A stretch of DNA of 64,000 bases from NCBI GenBank assembly GCA_003327455.1, contig QOQU01000005.1, positions 62,001 to 126,000 on the forward strand, read 5' to 3'. Each line of letters opens with the position of its first letter. Within the stretch, counting starts at the first letter, position 1. Shown in pieces: positions 63,600 through 64,000 of the stretch. The notes under the pieces are model-generated. The model worked only from the letters and a program-made list of their open reading frames with translations. It did no database searches and was not told the origin of the DNA. A program made the position numbers and the translations under genes. This DNA comes from Anaerolineae bacterium. GTDB taxonomy: Bacteria > Chloroflexota > Anaerolineae > Anaerolineales > UBA4823.

Positions 63600-64000
63600 T
63601 TAATCGTCGGTTGAAACAGGCCTGGCAACGACAAACAATCTTCCCCAATTTGCCTGACCGTTTTGGGCTATGCAGGTCTGCAAGGTTACATGCGGATCGC
63701 CCATGTAATAGCGGGCAAAGATCTGCGCAGTGGTCAGGATTTCGCCTGTCTGCAGATTCCTGTAATCACTTGTGTTGCTGTTGGGTTGCAGAGCTTGGTA
63801 ACGATCAATTTGGTGTACCTGGTAGAGTTGGGTGGTTGCGTTGTCGGCGATCAGATAAAACTGATCTTCCAGACTGAGCAAAAAGTAGTACTGTCCAGCG
63901 TGAGTGTTATGGGCAAGCAGACCTACCACGTCTTCTTCAGCAAGCATATATTGGGTGAGGACATCCGCTTCTAAGGAAATGAAACTATAATTGCCAGGGG
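63600..64000 (-). CDS. Sortase-like cysteine transpeptidase (5' truncated by window edge)
   Basis: The frame stays open to the window edge, so at least 132 C-terminal residues are visible and the N-terminus lies outside. Sortase landmarks: the catalytic His region GLLAHNTHAG, TLQTC at 63672-63686 with the active Cys, and Arg in WGRLFVVAR. The order His-Cys-Arg and spacing fit the class C60 sortase fold, and EILTTAQIFARYYM fits the strand before the Cys. An ATG at 63947 lies inside the domain and is not the true start. Converges with the LPPTG-bearing beta-helix gene, a possible substrate. Confidence 0.78.
   Translation of the reverse strand, partial: PGNYSFISLEADVLTQYMLAEEDVVGLLAHNTHAGQYYFLLSLEDQFYLIADNATTQLYQVHQIDRYQALQPNSNTSDYRNLQTGEILTTAQIFARYYMGDPHVTLQTCIAQNGQANWGRLFVVARPVSTDD

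Overview
The window looks like a chromosomal core region of a Chloroflexota bacterium, most likely class Anaerolineae. That is inferred from gene content and style: a class II (B12-dependent) ribonucleotide reductase with NrdR, secreted proteins with Pro/Thr-rich linkers, a C-terminal YLPLV-type tail on a large surface protein, and moderate GC. There is no 16S gene or tRNA to confirm it. Coding density is high and most genes are housekeeping.

Layout. 1-3474 (+): 3' end of a site-2 protease (RseP type), a HEAT-repeat protein, a gluzincin-like secreted protein and acylphosphatase. 3480-8385: RadC, a zinc-ribbon membrane protein, enolase, CTP synthase and a Roadblock protein. 8505-17062 (+): a membrane-anchored secreted protein, pth, mfd, then a tight cluster of a PglC-like phosphoglycosyl transferase, a fused E1 alpha/beta thiamine-diphosphate dehydrogenase and a lipoyl/E3-binding/NeuD-PglD fusion. 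17172-18161: UbiA-family prenyltransferase. 18202-21976 (-): nrdR-nrdJ-deoxynucleoside kinase. 22267-39776 (-): a nearly complete dcw cell-division and wall operon, transcribed mraZ-rsmH-ftsL-ftsI-murF-mraY-murD-ftsW-murG-cvpA-like-murC-murB-ddl-ftsQ-ftsA-ftsZ, with murE absent. 40376-42557 (+): recX and rny. 42745-51931: metallo-beta-lactamase-fold hydrolases, small membrane proteins, an RNA methyltransferase, a sulfite-oxidase-type molybdoenzyme, an FlK-like thioesterase, a glycosyltransferase, a LysM protein and an MFS carrier. 52227-58438: ftsK, a cyclase/AAA/TPR regulator, and rplU-rpmA-rpmE. 58659-64000: a c-di-GMP-I riboswitch upstream of a 1450-residue parallel-beta-helix surface protein, facing a sortase-like gene cut by the window edge.

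Most unusual points. (1) The E2 catalytic domain expected beside a fused E1 is replaced by a left-handed beta-helix sugar acyltransferase, while the lipoyl and E3-binding domains are kept. This suggests a 2-oxoacid-driven sugar acylation system. (2) A 78-bp palindromic repeat sits in frame in the E1 alpha/beta linker and recurs after ftsK. (3) Ribosomal protein L31 is fused to a domain closely resembling the RNA polymerase alpha C-terminal domain. (4) A c-di-GMP riboswitch with its own terminator precedes a surface protein carrying LPPTG near its C-terminus, next to a sortase-like gene. (5) The dcw promoter and MraZ operator can be read directly, and FtsW and MurG overlap by 98 nt.

Start codons were revised where a ribosome binding site or family alignment favoured an internal start. 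All family assignments come from motif recognition by eye; no database search was run.
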